From: Deltaproteobacteria bacterium
Lineage (GTDB): Bacteria; Myxococcota; B64-G9
Assembly: GCA_019314375.1 (NCBI GenBank)
Contig: JAFCZJ010000010.1
Location: 1-64,000, forward strand
Length of the DNA: 64,000 nucleotides
Direction: 5' to 3'
In this document: piece after piece, positions 26,487-34,350 of the stretch
Layout of the letters: each line of letters starts with the position of its first letter
How positions within the stretch are numbered: the first letter of the stretch is position 1
The notes under the pieces: generated by a model
Database searches by the model: none
Told to the model about the DNA's origin: nothing
The model's input: only the letters and a program-made list of their open reading frames with translations
Position numbers and translations under genes: made by a program

Positions 26487-28959
26487 GGGCCACCTCCTGC
26501 TGCGCCAGCTGGGATTTGCGATGCCACCAAAGGGTCATGATGACCAGGGCAAAGCTGCTCAACATCAAGGGGAAGATCAGGCCGATCCACAAGACGAAGC
26601 TCAAGCCCACCACAAAAAGCAAGTTGCGCAGGCGGACGAGTTCTGCGATGCGCCAAGGATCGCGGATGAGCTGGCGCAGGCCGTCGAGCCAGATGCGCCC
26701 TCGCAATTTAAGCAAGGCGAGCCCCATCGCGGCGTCCACGCCCCACAGGATGCGGCGGTGAGCGCCCAGGAAGTAGTGGGCGAGCCAAAGCAGCAGGCCC
26801 AGGCCGAGGGCCGCGATGAGCCAGTGTAGCCATTTGCGGCGAGATCGGAGCATCAGGCTGGCCAGAGCAAAGGCGGCCAGGAAGGCCAGCCAGCGCATGG
26901 GGCTTGCTATCCAACTTGCCACGTAGGTGACGGCAATGCGGGCGGTCTCTTGTTGCATCAGCGTGCGTTTGAATCGATAGCGCTGCCCCACCAGGGGGAA
27001 GGTGGCCAAGACCGCCTTGCCGGAGGACCGATTGTCGTAGTCGGCTTTGTAGATGGCCTTGCGCTGGGAAAGGATGGATTTGTAGGGGGAGCTGGCCCAG
27101 GCATTGCGTTCCCAAAAGGCCTGTCGCAAAAAGTCCCTCACGCGTCGGAATGGGTCATAGCGAATGGCCGTGTACTGGGTCAGGTTGGAATCAAAAGCCA
27201 GTGGCGTGAGGGCCTGGGGAAAGTACAGGTGCCAGGTGACGCGCATGACATCCACATCCACGCCAGGCAACTCCAGGGCCCGACTGCCAAGCCAACCCAA
27301 GCGAGTGTCGGGCAGACGCTTGTATGCCAGTTCGATGACGAAGGTGCTCTCTTCGACCTTTACGCCTTTTTTGGTCGGGATGCGCAGTCGTTGCCCTGCG
27401 AATAGATCCATGGCGTCGCCGAGCTGGTCGTCGTTGTTGTCGAGCAAGTGGGACCATTGGCCTGGGTCCGAGTAGTAGAAGTTGGCGATGTCGCTCAAGG
27501 TCTCCCCTGGACGCACTCGATGAAATCGTTCGCCGTCGGCGCCCAGGCGATCACTTTGGCGCAAGGGGAACTTCAAGGAAGTGCCCTTGGATTTTCCCAC
27601 ATCGGCTGGTCGAATCGGGCGGCCGTCGATGAGGGAGTGGGTGAGGATGGCACCGGCGGGCAACTGCATGGCCAGATACTGGCGGGCGTTGTTGCGGATA
27701 CGCAGCTTGAGCTTGGTGATCTCGGCCCCGTCTTCCAAGAGCACCGTCGATGCTTGCAACTCATCCACCAGTGCGGTGGCTTGTTGGCTCAGGGTTTCGT
27801 GGGCTTCAACCCGGACCCGAATTCGTGGTGGTTTGTCGAAGATGAATCCGTGTTGCAGGGGGTTGGCGGTGAGCTCGGTCAAGGCCGATGGCAAATCCCT
27901 GAGGTGGGGCTGCTTGGCGTCTTCGACGCTCTCGACCAGGATGTTCAGTCCGGCGGGGCCTAAGATGCCCAAGGCTCCTGAGAGCTCGGTGCCTTTTTCC
28001 GGCAAGGGCATGCGCAACTTGATGGCCTTGTCCGGCTCGGCTGGAAATTGGAAGCGCACGGCCAAGCGCAGGTTGTCCTCGGCCAGATAGCGAAGGAGAA
28101 CGGTGAGCTTGCTCGTGTCTTCGGCATCGGTGCGCCATTGCAAAACAGCATCTCCTTCGACGGACAGCACTTCGATGCTGGCGCCATCACCTCGAGGGGG
28201 CAGGATCAGGTCGATGCGGTCTGTCTCCCCTTCCATGACTTTCAGGTCGAAGACAGTCAAGCCCGTCACCATGGATTCGCGCACCGTAAAGAGGCTGTTG
28301 ATTTGAGCCTGCAAGCGAACCGCCTCGCCCTCCCGATGGGTCAGCCGGCGTGACCAGGTCAGGTCGAAGACACCGCTGGCGTCTAAGTGTCCTTCGATGC
28401 GAGTGCGGCCCGCTTCGGCGTGTTGACCGACCAGGGCCCCGTGGCTGAGTTTGGCCTGGATGTCGGTCTCCGGGATGTAGACAGACAAGTGGGTGGCGCC
28501 GGCCTCCGGCAACTTGAAGCGCAGGCGCCTGGCGAAGCGATCTTGTTCCTTGCCCAGGAACATCTCGACAGAGACCTTGTAGTTGCCCGGCTTGTCCACG
28601 CCCAGGGTGTACATGTTGCCTTCCCGAAGCAGGGAAGTGCGTTCTCCGTTGAGCAGGACCTTGCCTACGGAAGCAGATCCGTCCAGCAAGGGGACGCGGA
28701 TGTGACCCCGATTATCCAAGACCACGAATTCGGCACTCAAAGTGCCGTGGAACAAGCCTTTGCTGAACTGGCCTTCGATTTCCCTGCGGATGGGGCAGGT
28801 GGCCACGTTGGGCCGCTTGGGCTGTTCCGAGCGGTCCAACTCATCTTGCATAAATTGCCAATCCGAAAGGGGCATCTCCACCTTGCCCACCGGTTCGGCT
28901 GACCGGGCCCAGGTTGACCAACTCAGACTCAAGATCAGAAGAAAGAGCCATCGCCTCAT
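26479..28959 (-). CDS. Secreted/membrane protein with LysM domain, tandem paralogue A
   Basis: 826 aa from ATG 28959, chosen over the longer frame to 29067 for its GAGAGG site and the signal peptide MRRWLFLLILSLSW. The mature part begins VEMPLSDWQFMQDEL, matching the VEMSLPEYEALRDKL motif of the downstream protein. A LysM module (RFHRVRPGETLSDIANFYY) lies near 505-560 and should bind peptidoglycan glycan chains. At least three C-terminal membrane helices follow (~660-810). The two genes likely encode a cell-wall-linked membrane complex. Confidence 0.8.
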   Translation of the reverse strand: MRRWLFLLILSLSWSTWARSAEPVGKVEMPLSDWQFMQDELDRSEQPKRPNVATCPIRREIEGQFSKGLFHGTLSAEFVVLDNRGHIRVPLLDGSASVGKVLLNGERTSLLREGNMYTLGVDKPGNYKVSVEMFLGKEQDRFARRLRFKLPEAGATHLSVYIPETDIQAKLSHGALVGQHAEAGRTRIEGHLDASGVFDLTWSRRLTHREGEAVRLQAQINSLFTVRESMVTGLTVFDLKVMEGETDRIDLILPPRGDGASIEVLSVEGDAVLQWRTDAEDTSKLTVLLRYLAEDNLRLAVRFQFPAEPDKAIKLRMPLPEKGTELSGALGILGPAGLNILVESVEDAKQPHLRDLPSALTELTANPLQHGFIFDKPPRIRVRVEAHETLSQQATALVDELQASTVLLEDGAEITKLKLRIRNNARQYLAMQLPAGAILTHSLIDGRPIRPADVGKSKGTSLKFPLRQSDRLGADGERFHRVRPGETLSDIANFYYSDPGQWSHLLDNNDDQLGDAMDLFAGQRLRIPTKKGVKVEESTFVIELAYKRLPDTRLGWLGSRALELPGVDVDVMRVTWHLYFPQALTPLAFDSNLTQYTAIRYDPFRRVRDFLRQAFWERNAWASSPYKSILSQRKAIYKADYDNRSSGKAVLATFPLVGQRYRFKRTLMQQETARIAVTYVASWIASPMRWLAFLAAFALASLMLRSRRKWLHWLIAALGLGLLLWLAHYFLGAHRRILWGVDAAMGLALLKLRGRIWLDGLRQLIRDPWRIAELVRLRNLLFVVGLSFVLWIGLIFPLMLSSFALVIMTLWWHRKSQLAQQEVAHV

Positions 28960-29038
28960 GCATGCACCTCTCGGGACGCATGCCACGAAGTCGGACAGCG
29001 TCTTTGGGTTTGCTATGTCGGACGGATGAAGTGGAGGA

Positions 29039-29067
29039 ATTTTAGCAGCAACCGGGCCTGGCGACAA
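29039..29067 (-). promoter_or_regulatory. Sigma-70 type promoter of the LysM/850-aa operon
   Basis: Read on the minus strand, TTGTCG and TAAAAT are separated by 17 bases. Transcription would start near 29032, giving a leader of about 73 bases to ATG 28959. Confidence 0.4.
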
Positions 29068-29108
29068 CGCCGATTGTTGGATGCTGGATCAAAAGGAATT
29101 ACGAGGGG

Positions 29109-29492
29109 TCAGGCGACGTCTTTGTAAGCAGGGCAGCGGCGTAATCTGTTGGCTACTTTGCGATTTTTTCTGAGGATGCGGAATTCGCGTTGGCTGAGGT
29201 AGGCCACCCGGCAACAATGCATTTCCTGGTTGCGGATGGAAAGGACGATCCGCTCGTTTTTGGGTTCGTTGTTGAACTCGATGCTGAGTTCGATACAGCT
29301 TTTGTCGGTCGTATCCAAGATATCTTTTTCGAGGGCTTGCAGGTGACGATGGATGCGCAGGGCGCGCAAGGCCGTGGGATCTCTGAAGTTGTAAAATTTC
29401 TTGTTGCGAGATTTCTCCTTGGGATAACTGCGGAGTCTCTCAACGATCACGTAAAGCTTGTCTTTCTTTTTGCCCTTGATTGCTTTCGCCAT
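29109..29492 (-). CDS. Small basic protein of unknown function
   Basis: 127 aa from ATG 29492 with CAGGAGAG upstream. It has no signal peptide and is rich in Lys/Arg (MAKAIKGKKKDKLYVIVERL and a basic C-terminus). The centre holds alternating hydrophobic strands, IELSIEFNNEPKNERIVLSI, and a Cys-Cys pair (MHCCRVAYLSQREFRIL). No family is recognised. It stands alone, flanked by hairpins, behind a sigma-54 type promoter, which suggests condition-dependent expression. Confidence 0.7.
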   Translation of the reverse strand: MAKAIKGKKKDKLYVIVERLRSYPKEKSRNKKFYNFRDPTALRALRIHRHLQALEKDILDTTDKSCIELSIEFNNEPKNERIVLSIRNQEMHCCRVAYLSQREFRILRKNRKVANRLRRCPAYKDVA

Positions 29493-29559
29493 ATCATCGC
29501 TCTCCTGTCAGTGGGCCCCCAACTGACGGTTCATCGACTCTTTCTGATTGCATTCATAC

Positions 29560-29576
29560 TGCAACACGGGTGCCAA
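29560..29576 (-). promoter_or_regulatory. Sigma-54 type -24/-12 promoter
   Basis: The minus strand reads TTGGCACCCGTGTTGCA, with GG and GC elements at the canonical spacing (TGGCAC-N5-TTGC). The start would fall near 29548, about 55 bases before ATG 29492. A perfect inverted repeat ~100 bases upstream could bind an enhancer protein. Confidence 0.65.
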
Positions 29577-29675
29577 GCGGTTGTTAGCCGGGTTTTCTGC
29601 TCTGAAGGGTTTGACCTTAGGAGGAAAATGGGGATTCCAACCCATGGCTGATTTTTTTGTCAATTGGGTTGTTTT

Positions 29676-29691
29676 GCGACATTCATGTCGC
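29676..29691. promoter_or_regulatory. Inverted repeat, possible enhancer-binding site
   Basis: GCGACAT and ATGTCGC form a perfect 7-bp inverted repeat with a 2-base centre. It lies about 100 bases upstream of the sigma-54 type promoter, a typical distance for bacterial enhancer-binding protein sites. Confidence 0.35.
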
Positions 29692-29744
29692 TCTTTGATG
29701 AGGCTATGAAGATTTTTCGTGTGTGCCGATGTAGGTAGGGGGGC

Positions 29745-31469
29745 TTACTTTTTGCTTGCTCCGGTCCATGGCGAGGGCAGAATCTGGGATTTCTCCGAAA
29801 TTTTCATGGAACGCTGTAGCTCGACTTCGGTCATGAGCACGTCAGGTGCCGCGGCGGATACAGGTACATAACCGCTTTCGGCGCCGCAAAAACCGTTGAA
29901 CACGGATATGCGATCCGAGGTGGCCACGATTTTGTTGATGCTGGTCAAGGGTGTACCCACGATTTCCACCCCGCGCACCAACTCCTCCCGGCCATCCGGG
30001 AAAATGCGATAGACCAACTGGGGGATGCCTTTGTAGGCCTGGTAACCCCAGGTTGAGGTGTGGGTAGATCCACCCACGATGTTTTTGATGAGCAGACCAT
30101 AAGGCTTGTCTTGCCGTTTGACTTCTTCCAGGAGGCGTTTTTTTAGTTCCGAGATGGAGATCATTTGATCGCTCAGGACGATGGTGTTGCCCATGCGGGC
30201 CCGAGGCCTGGAGCCCGGGCTGGAGCGCCCGTGGCCGTTGGACTTTAAGAAACCCTTGATGGGCGTTCGGCTTGTCAGAAAGTTTCTTAATACGCCCTTT
30301 TCCACCAGCACGACTTTTTGGGCCTTCACGCCTTCATCATCGTAGGCGTAGGTGCCGTTGAGCTTTATCCCCTCCATCGCGACGAGGGTCGGATCGTCGA
30401 TGATGGACAAGAATGCGGGGATGATTTTTTTGCCCACTTGGCCTTTGAAGGTTTTCCCCTCGTGATCGTCGAGCTGGCGCTCGCCCTCCAATCGATGCCC
30501 TATGACCTCATGGAAGAGCACGCCTGTGGCATCTCCGTCCAGAATGGCCGGTCCGGTGTAGGGCTCCAGGACGGGGGCCTGCCTGAGGGCTTTGAGATCG
30601 GCGATGAGTTGCTTTACCTGCTTCATCAGATCCTTGTGGCTGGGCAAGTCTTTTGGACCCCTGGCGTAGAGGGTCATCTGGTTGGTCAGGAGCATGCCAT
30701 CTTTGGCCCGGGTGGCGGCGAAGACGGACAGGTTGTAGAGGATGCGTTCGCTGATCAATCGAGTGCCCTCGCTTGTCACCAGATAGCGGACTTCCTTTGA
30801 CCCATCGATGGTCATACGGGAGTCGAAGATCTCAGGGTGTTTTTCGAATACGGCGGTTGTGCTGCGGGCCAATTTTTCCCATTGCTCCTTGTCGAAATCG
30901 AGATCCTGGCTAGCCTGAACGTTTTGGGTGGTTTTTTCTTTGCTGAAGGATCCCGCCCATTCTCCGTCGTCCACCTCGGTGACTTTTTGGCTTTTGAGCT
31001 TGAGATAGGCCTTGAGGGCACCCTTGTAGGTGGCGTCGGTCAGCTGCCATAAACTGTTGCGCAGGGCTTCGGGATCTGGGTCCAAGGGTCCGTTTCTCTT
31101 GATTGTATAACCCGGACTGAAGGAAAAATCGAAGGAGCGGTTTTTCTTGCCAATGTTGTCAAACTCGTAGTTGCCCACCCGGACTTCGACTCGCAGGCGC
31201 CGGTCTTTTCCACCGCCGCTGGAATAGACGGCACCGTAACGGGCCTCAATTCGGTGGTTCTCAATGTCCTTCATCTCATAAGCCACGAAGTATGGGGTTT
31301 CAAAGCCATCCATCTTTAAATTTTTCATGGAGCGATCCATCTCGGCCGCCATGGCTTTGAGCAGCCTGGGGCGATGATCGACCTGGCTTTTTTTCTTGGC
31401 TTGGGCCGTGGGCAAACTCAAACTGGCGATGATGCAGAATGCCAAACAGGCCATGATCGTTTTTTGCAT
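29745..31469 (-). CDS. Secreted TldD/PmbA-family metalloprotease
   Basis: 574 aa from ATG 31469 (AGGGAG seven bases upstream). The longer frame to 31703 has no ribosome site and would bury the signal peptide MQKTIMACLAFCIIASLSL. The C-terminal TldD domain carries the zinc motif HEVIGHRLEGE near residue 335, preceded by ATGVLF. It also has SNGHGRSSPGSRPRARMGN and an IVGGSTH...WGYQAYKGIPQLVYRI block. Classic TldD works in the cytoplasm with TldE; this one is predicted to be exported, and no partner gene is in the window. It starts 11 bases after the upstream gene stop. Confidence 0.88.
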   Translation of the reverse strand: MQKTIMACLAFCIIASLSLPTAQAKKKSQVDHRPRLLKAMAAEMDRSMKNLKMDGFETPYFVAYEMKDIENHRIEARYGAVYSSGGGKDRRLRVEVRVGNYEFDNIGKKNRSFDFSFSPGYTIKRNGPLDPDPEALRNSLWQLTDATYKGALKAYLKLKSQKVTEVDDGEWAGSFSKEKTTQNVQASQDLDFDKEQWEKLARSTTAVFEKHPEIFDSRMTIDGSKEVRYLVTSEGTRLISERILYNLSVFAATRAKDGMLLTNQMTLYARGPKDLPSHKDLMKQVKQLIADLKALRQAPVLEPYTGPAILDGDATGVLFHEVIGHRLEGERQLDDHEGKTFKGQVGKKIIPAFLSIIDDPTLVAMEGIKLNGTYAYDDEGVKAQKVVLVEKGVLRNFLTSRTPIKGFLKSNGHGRSSPGSRPRARMGNTIVLSDQMISISELKKRLLEEVKRQDKPYGLLIKNIVGGSTHTSTWGYQAYKGIPQLVYRIFPDGREELVRGVEIVGTPLTSINKIVATSDRISVFNGFCGAESGYVPVSAAAPDVLMTEVELQRSMKISEKSQILPSPWTGASKK

Positions 31470-31480
31470 ATTGCACTCCC

Positions 31481-32173
31481 TTAATTGGCGAAAGGTTCTT
31501 GGCAGTTGGGTCGCTTGTCGCATTTGGCACAGGCTGGGCGTGCCGCCAGGTTTCTTCCCATCGAGTTGGCCGGGCCGATGCCCACGATGCCGGTGATGGT
31601 GAGCGTGGGAATCAGGACCATGCTGGGCAGCAAATGTACGCCCGCGCTTTCGAAACCAACCAATGCGTCCAGGATGGATTGTTGCTCGATCGGCCAGTCG
31701 CACATGCCCGGGGTGAGGGCATTGCTTATGCCTCGTTGCTCTTTGGCCACCAGTCGCCTGATGAAATCTTCGGCTTTTCGGTGCAGGTCTTCCAGCACCA
31801 GCTGGGCGACCACGTTGAAGAGATCCAACTCCGCCTGGCGACCTCGCTCCTGGTAATCCCGCATCAGGTTGTCGGGGCCTTTGCCCAGGGTGCTCACGTA
31901 GGCCGCCACCTGCTCACAGCGCCTGAGCAGGGCCGCCACGCCGAGGCCCTCAACGATCGTTCCCTCTTCTAAGCGGATGGCGTTCATGCGTTTTTTGACG
32001 ATGTCGATGATGGCCAGTTTGCCTTTGGGTTTGGCGCTCTGTTTTAGATCGTGGATGAACGCCTCGACCCGACCCTGGAGGTGGGCGGGCAGTTTTTTCT
32101 GTCCACCGTAGCGTTGCAGAACATCCAGCTCGTTTACTTCGATGCTCAGGGCTGGCAGGGTCACCCACCTCAA
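31481..32173 (-). CDS. B12-dependent methionine synthase activation-domain-like protein
   Basis: About 230 aa. The start is uncertain: TTG 32173 overlaps the stop of the upstream small gene (TTGA) with CGAGGTG ahead of it; GTG 32164 is an alternative. The C-terminal half, with LTPGMCDWPIEQQ, a buried LLPSMVLIPTLTITGI strand and final CAKCDKRPNC, resembles stand-alone MetH activation domains of corrinoid-using bacteria. Those domains help reduce cobalamin. The four cysteines may hold zinc or an iron-sulfur cluster. The neighbouring iron-sulfur membrane protein is a possible electron source. Family call is from motif memory. Confidence 0.6.
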   Translation of the reverse strand: MRWVTLPALSIEVNELDVLQRYGGQKKLPAHLQGRVEAFIHDLKQSAKPKGKLAIIDIVKKRMNAIRLEEGTIVEGLGVAALLRRCEQVAAYVSTLGKGPDNLMRDYQERGRQAELDLFNVVAQLVLEDLHRKAEDFIRRLVAKEQRGISNALTPGMCDWPIEQQSILDALVGFESAGVHLLPSMVLIPTLTITGIVGIGPANSMGRNLAARPACAKCDKRPNCQEPFAN

Positions 32174-32370
32174 GGAACACCTCGACCGGTGGTGACGGGA
32201 GACTGTTTTTTTTGCTCTCTGGCGATGCTCCAGCCCTCCTTGGAAAGCCACAGGTACCAAAGGAGGCCAAGAGAAAACAGAACCATCAGCGCATAGACAC
32301 TCAGCTTGAACCAGGGGGTGGGCCGATGTTTATCCTTAGGATTTTTCTTTCCTTTTAGTCGTGAGCCCAA
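32170..32370 (-). CDS. Small single-pass membrane protein
   Basis: 66 aa from TTG 32370 with GGGAG nine bases upstream. A basic N-terminus (GSRLKGKKNPKDKHRPTP) precedes one hydrophobic helix (~24-43, SVYALMVLFSLGLLWYLWL). The stop overlaps the TTG start of the next gene, which argues for translational coupling. No homologue is recognised. Confidence 0.55.
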   Translation of the reverse strand: MGSRLKGKKNPKDKHRPTPWFKLSVYALMVLFSLGLLWYLWLSKEGWSIAREQKKQSPVTTGRGVP

Positions 32371-32443
32371 CTCAAGATGCTCCCTTCATGATGGAGCGAA
32401 TTCTAACCCAAGTGGCCTGCGAGTTCCAGCTTCGTGGATTGTT

Positions 32444-32472
32444 TTGACCTGGCTTCTTCGATGAAATAAGTT
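32444..32472 (+). promoter_or_regulatory. Promoter placed for a leaderless transcript
   Basis: TTGACC (32444-32449) and TAAGTT (32467-32472) lie 17 bases apart. The -10 box ends only six bases before ATG 32479, and no Shine-Dalgarno sequence precedes that ATG. Transcription and translation would start at nearly the same base. Confidence 0.45.
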
Positions 32473-32478
32473 TTCTCC

Positions 32479-34263
32479 ATGCAAAATCCTTCTATTTTCC
32501 ATCCCGCCTTTGTTTTGGTCTGCCTTGGGATATTGCTGAGCGGCCTGCTTGCCTGGCGTCGCGGCTTGCGTCGTGGCTCGCAGAGTTTTTCTTTGTTTTT
32601 GTTCTTTTCCTTGTTTTGGCTGGCTGCCTTTGGCGGGCGCCCTGATTGGCCGGTGGGCCTCTATCTGGGTGCCGATCCGCTGGTGGCCCTGGTGAGCAAC
32701 CTGGCGGGCCGGGTGCTCATTCCCTTCACCCTCATCTCTTTGGCTTTCGTGGCCCTGGCCGCGGTCATGGGGCGCTTGTTTTGTAGCCATATGTGTCCCA
32801 TGGGTGCCCTGATCGACTTTGCGGATCTCTTTTTTTGCAAGCGACAGAAGGCCGAGGCCAACCGAGGGACTTTTCGATCGGTCCGTAAGGCCAAATACGT
32901 CATCTTACTGAGTTTGGTGGCGGGGGCCTTGGCCGGTTTTCACTGGTTGGGTTGGTGTGATCCCATCGTCTTGTTTACTCGCTTCGCCGCCATCGTCTTT
33001 TATCCCTTCGTGGTCATGCTACAGGACTTGGGCTTGGATCTCGTTCGACCGGTGGCCGATGGGCTGGATTGGACCGGTTTGAGTTATCTGGAAGTGCAGG
33101 TGCCGGTCTTCGCCGGTGTTTTGACCACCCTTCTGCTCATGTTGGTTCTTCTTTTGCTTGGCCGCCTGCAGCCTCGATTCTGGTGTCGTCACCTTTGTCC
33201 TCTGGGTGGCATGTTGGGCTGGATCGGCCATGTCGCTCCTTATCGGCGTCGGGTTTCGGATGCCTGCACGGCCTGCAATCTTTGCGTACGGCAATGCCCC
33301 ACCGGCGCCATCCACAAGGGTGGTCTGGCCGTGGACCGGCATGAGTGCATCGTCTGTTTGCAATGCGTCCGTATCTGTCCGGAAAACGCGGTGCGGTTCA
33401 CGTTCACGGCCAAGCAGGCCGAGGTGGACCAGGCAGGGCCAGGTTTGTCCCGTCGCGGTTTCATAGGTGGCCTGGGCGTGGGCCTGGTGGCTTCCGCGGG
33501 GCTGCGTGCGGATCTTCTCCACCCCCACGCCGGCCACAATCCCTTGGCTTTGCGTTCCGGTGGTCTCATTCGCCCCCCGGGTGCCTTGCCCGAGCCCGAT
33601 CTCATGGCTCGTTGTCTGCGCTGCGGTGAGTGCATGCGCGCCTGTCTGACCAATGTCTTGCAACCCGACTGGCATCGGGCTGGCCTGGAGGGCCTGTGGG
33701 CACCCGTGATGAATCTCAGGCACGCGCACTGCGAGTACGAATGCAACGTCTGCGGGCAGGTCTGTCCCACCAAGGCCATCCGGCCCTTGAGCCTTGAAGA
33801 AAAGCAGCACGCCAAAGTGGGCACGGCGATCATCAGCAAGGAACTATGCGTGGCTTGGGCCGAGAATCGCCACTGCCTCATGTGCGATGAGGCCTGTCCC
33901 TACAACGCCATTTTCACGGCCAGGGATGCCGATCACAAGGTAGGCCTGCCGGTGGTGGATCCCATGCGTTGCGCCGGCTGCGGCACTTGCGAGGACAAGT
34001 GTCCCGTCATCGGCGATGCGGCCATTTTCGTCGTGCCCCATGGAGAGATTCGGCTGAGCGAGGGCTCCTACGTAGAGGAGGCGGAGGTCTTGGGCTTCGA
34101 CTTCAAATCCAAGACCCATCTGCCGGACCAGATTTTCGATGGGCCCACCAAGCCCGCAGATAAGCAACCGGCAGTCCCCGCAAAACAACCGGACCTGCCG
34201 CCCGGCATCGGCCCGGCCGACGAAGACGAGGACGAAGATATCCCCGAGCTGCCTGAGGAGTAG
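32479..34263 (+). CDS. NapH/NapG-like fused polyferredoxin membrane protein
   Basis: 594 aa. Residues 1-250 form about five membrane helices with two cytoplasmic-type CxxxCP motifs, CSHMCPMGALIDF (~102) and CRHLCPLGGMLGW (~236), as in NapH/NosR/CcoG-type electron transfer proteins. Two 4Fe-4S motifs follow (CTACNLCVRQCPTGAI ~263, CIVCLQCVRICPENAV ~290). Then SRRGFIGGLGVG at ~324, a twin-arginine-like signal in mid-protein, and four further clusters (~373, ~417, ~470, ~500). This is the order expected from fusing NapH to the Tat-exported NapG. Likely role: moving electrons from quinol to an exported acceptor. Confidence 0.85.
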   Translation: MQNPSIFHPAFVLVCLGILLSGLLAWRRGLRRGSQSFSLFLFFSLFWLAAFGGRPDWPVGLYLGADPLVALVSNLAGRVLIPFTLISLAFVALAAVMGRLFCSHMCPMGALIDFADLFFCKRQKAEANRGTFRSVRKAKYVILLSLVAGALAGFHWLGWCDPIVLFTRFAAIVFYPFVVMLQDLGLDLVRPVADGLDWTGLSYLEVQVPVFAGVLTTLLLMLVLLLLGRLQPRFWCRHLCPLGGMLGWIGHVAPYRRRVSDACTACNLCVRQCPTGAIHKGGLAVDRHECIVCLQCVRICPENAVRFTFTAKQAEVDQAGPGLSRRGFIGGLGVGLVASAGLRADLLHPHAGHNPLALRSGGLIRPPGALPEPDLMARCLRCGECMRACLTNVLQPDWHRAGLEGLWAPVMNLRHAHCEYECNVCGQVCPTKAIRPLSLEEKQHAKVGTAIISKELCVAWAENRHCLMCDEACPYNAIFTARDADHKVGLPVVDPMRCAGCGTCEDKCPVIGDAAIFVVPHGEIRLSEGSYVEEAEVLGFDFKSKTHLPDQIFDGPTKPADKQPAVPAKQPDLPPGIGPADEDEDEDIPELPEE

Positions 34264-34350
34264 ACAGATGTCTTGGGCTCGGACTATTCTGCTGTCGAAG
34301 AGATTTTTTATGAATCTGATGCGTCTTTGAAGCTTTGAGGGGTGAATGCC

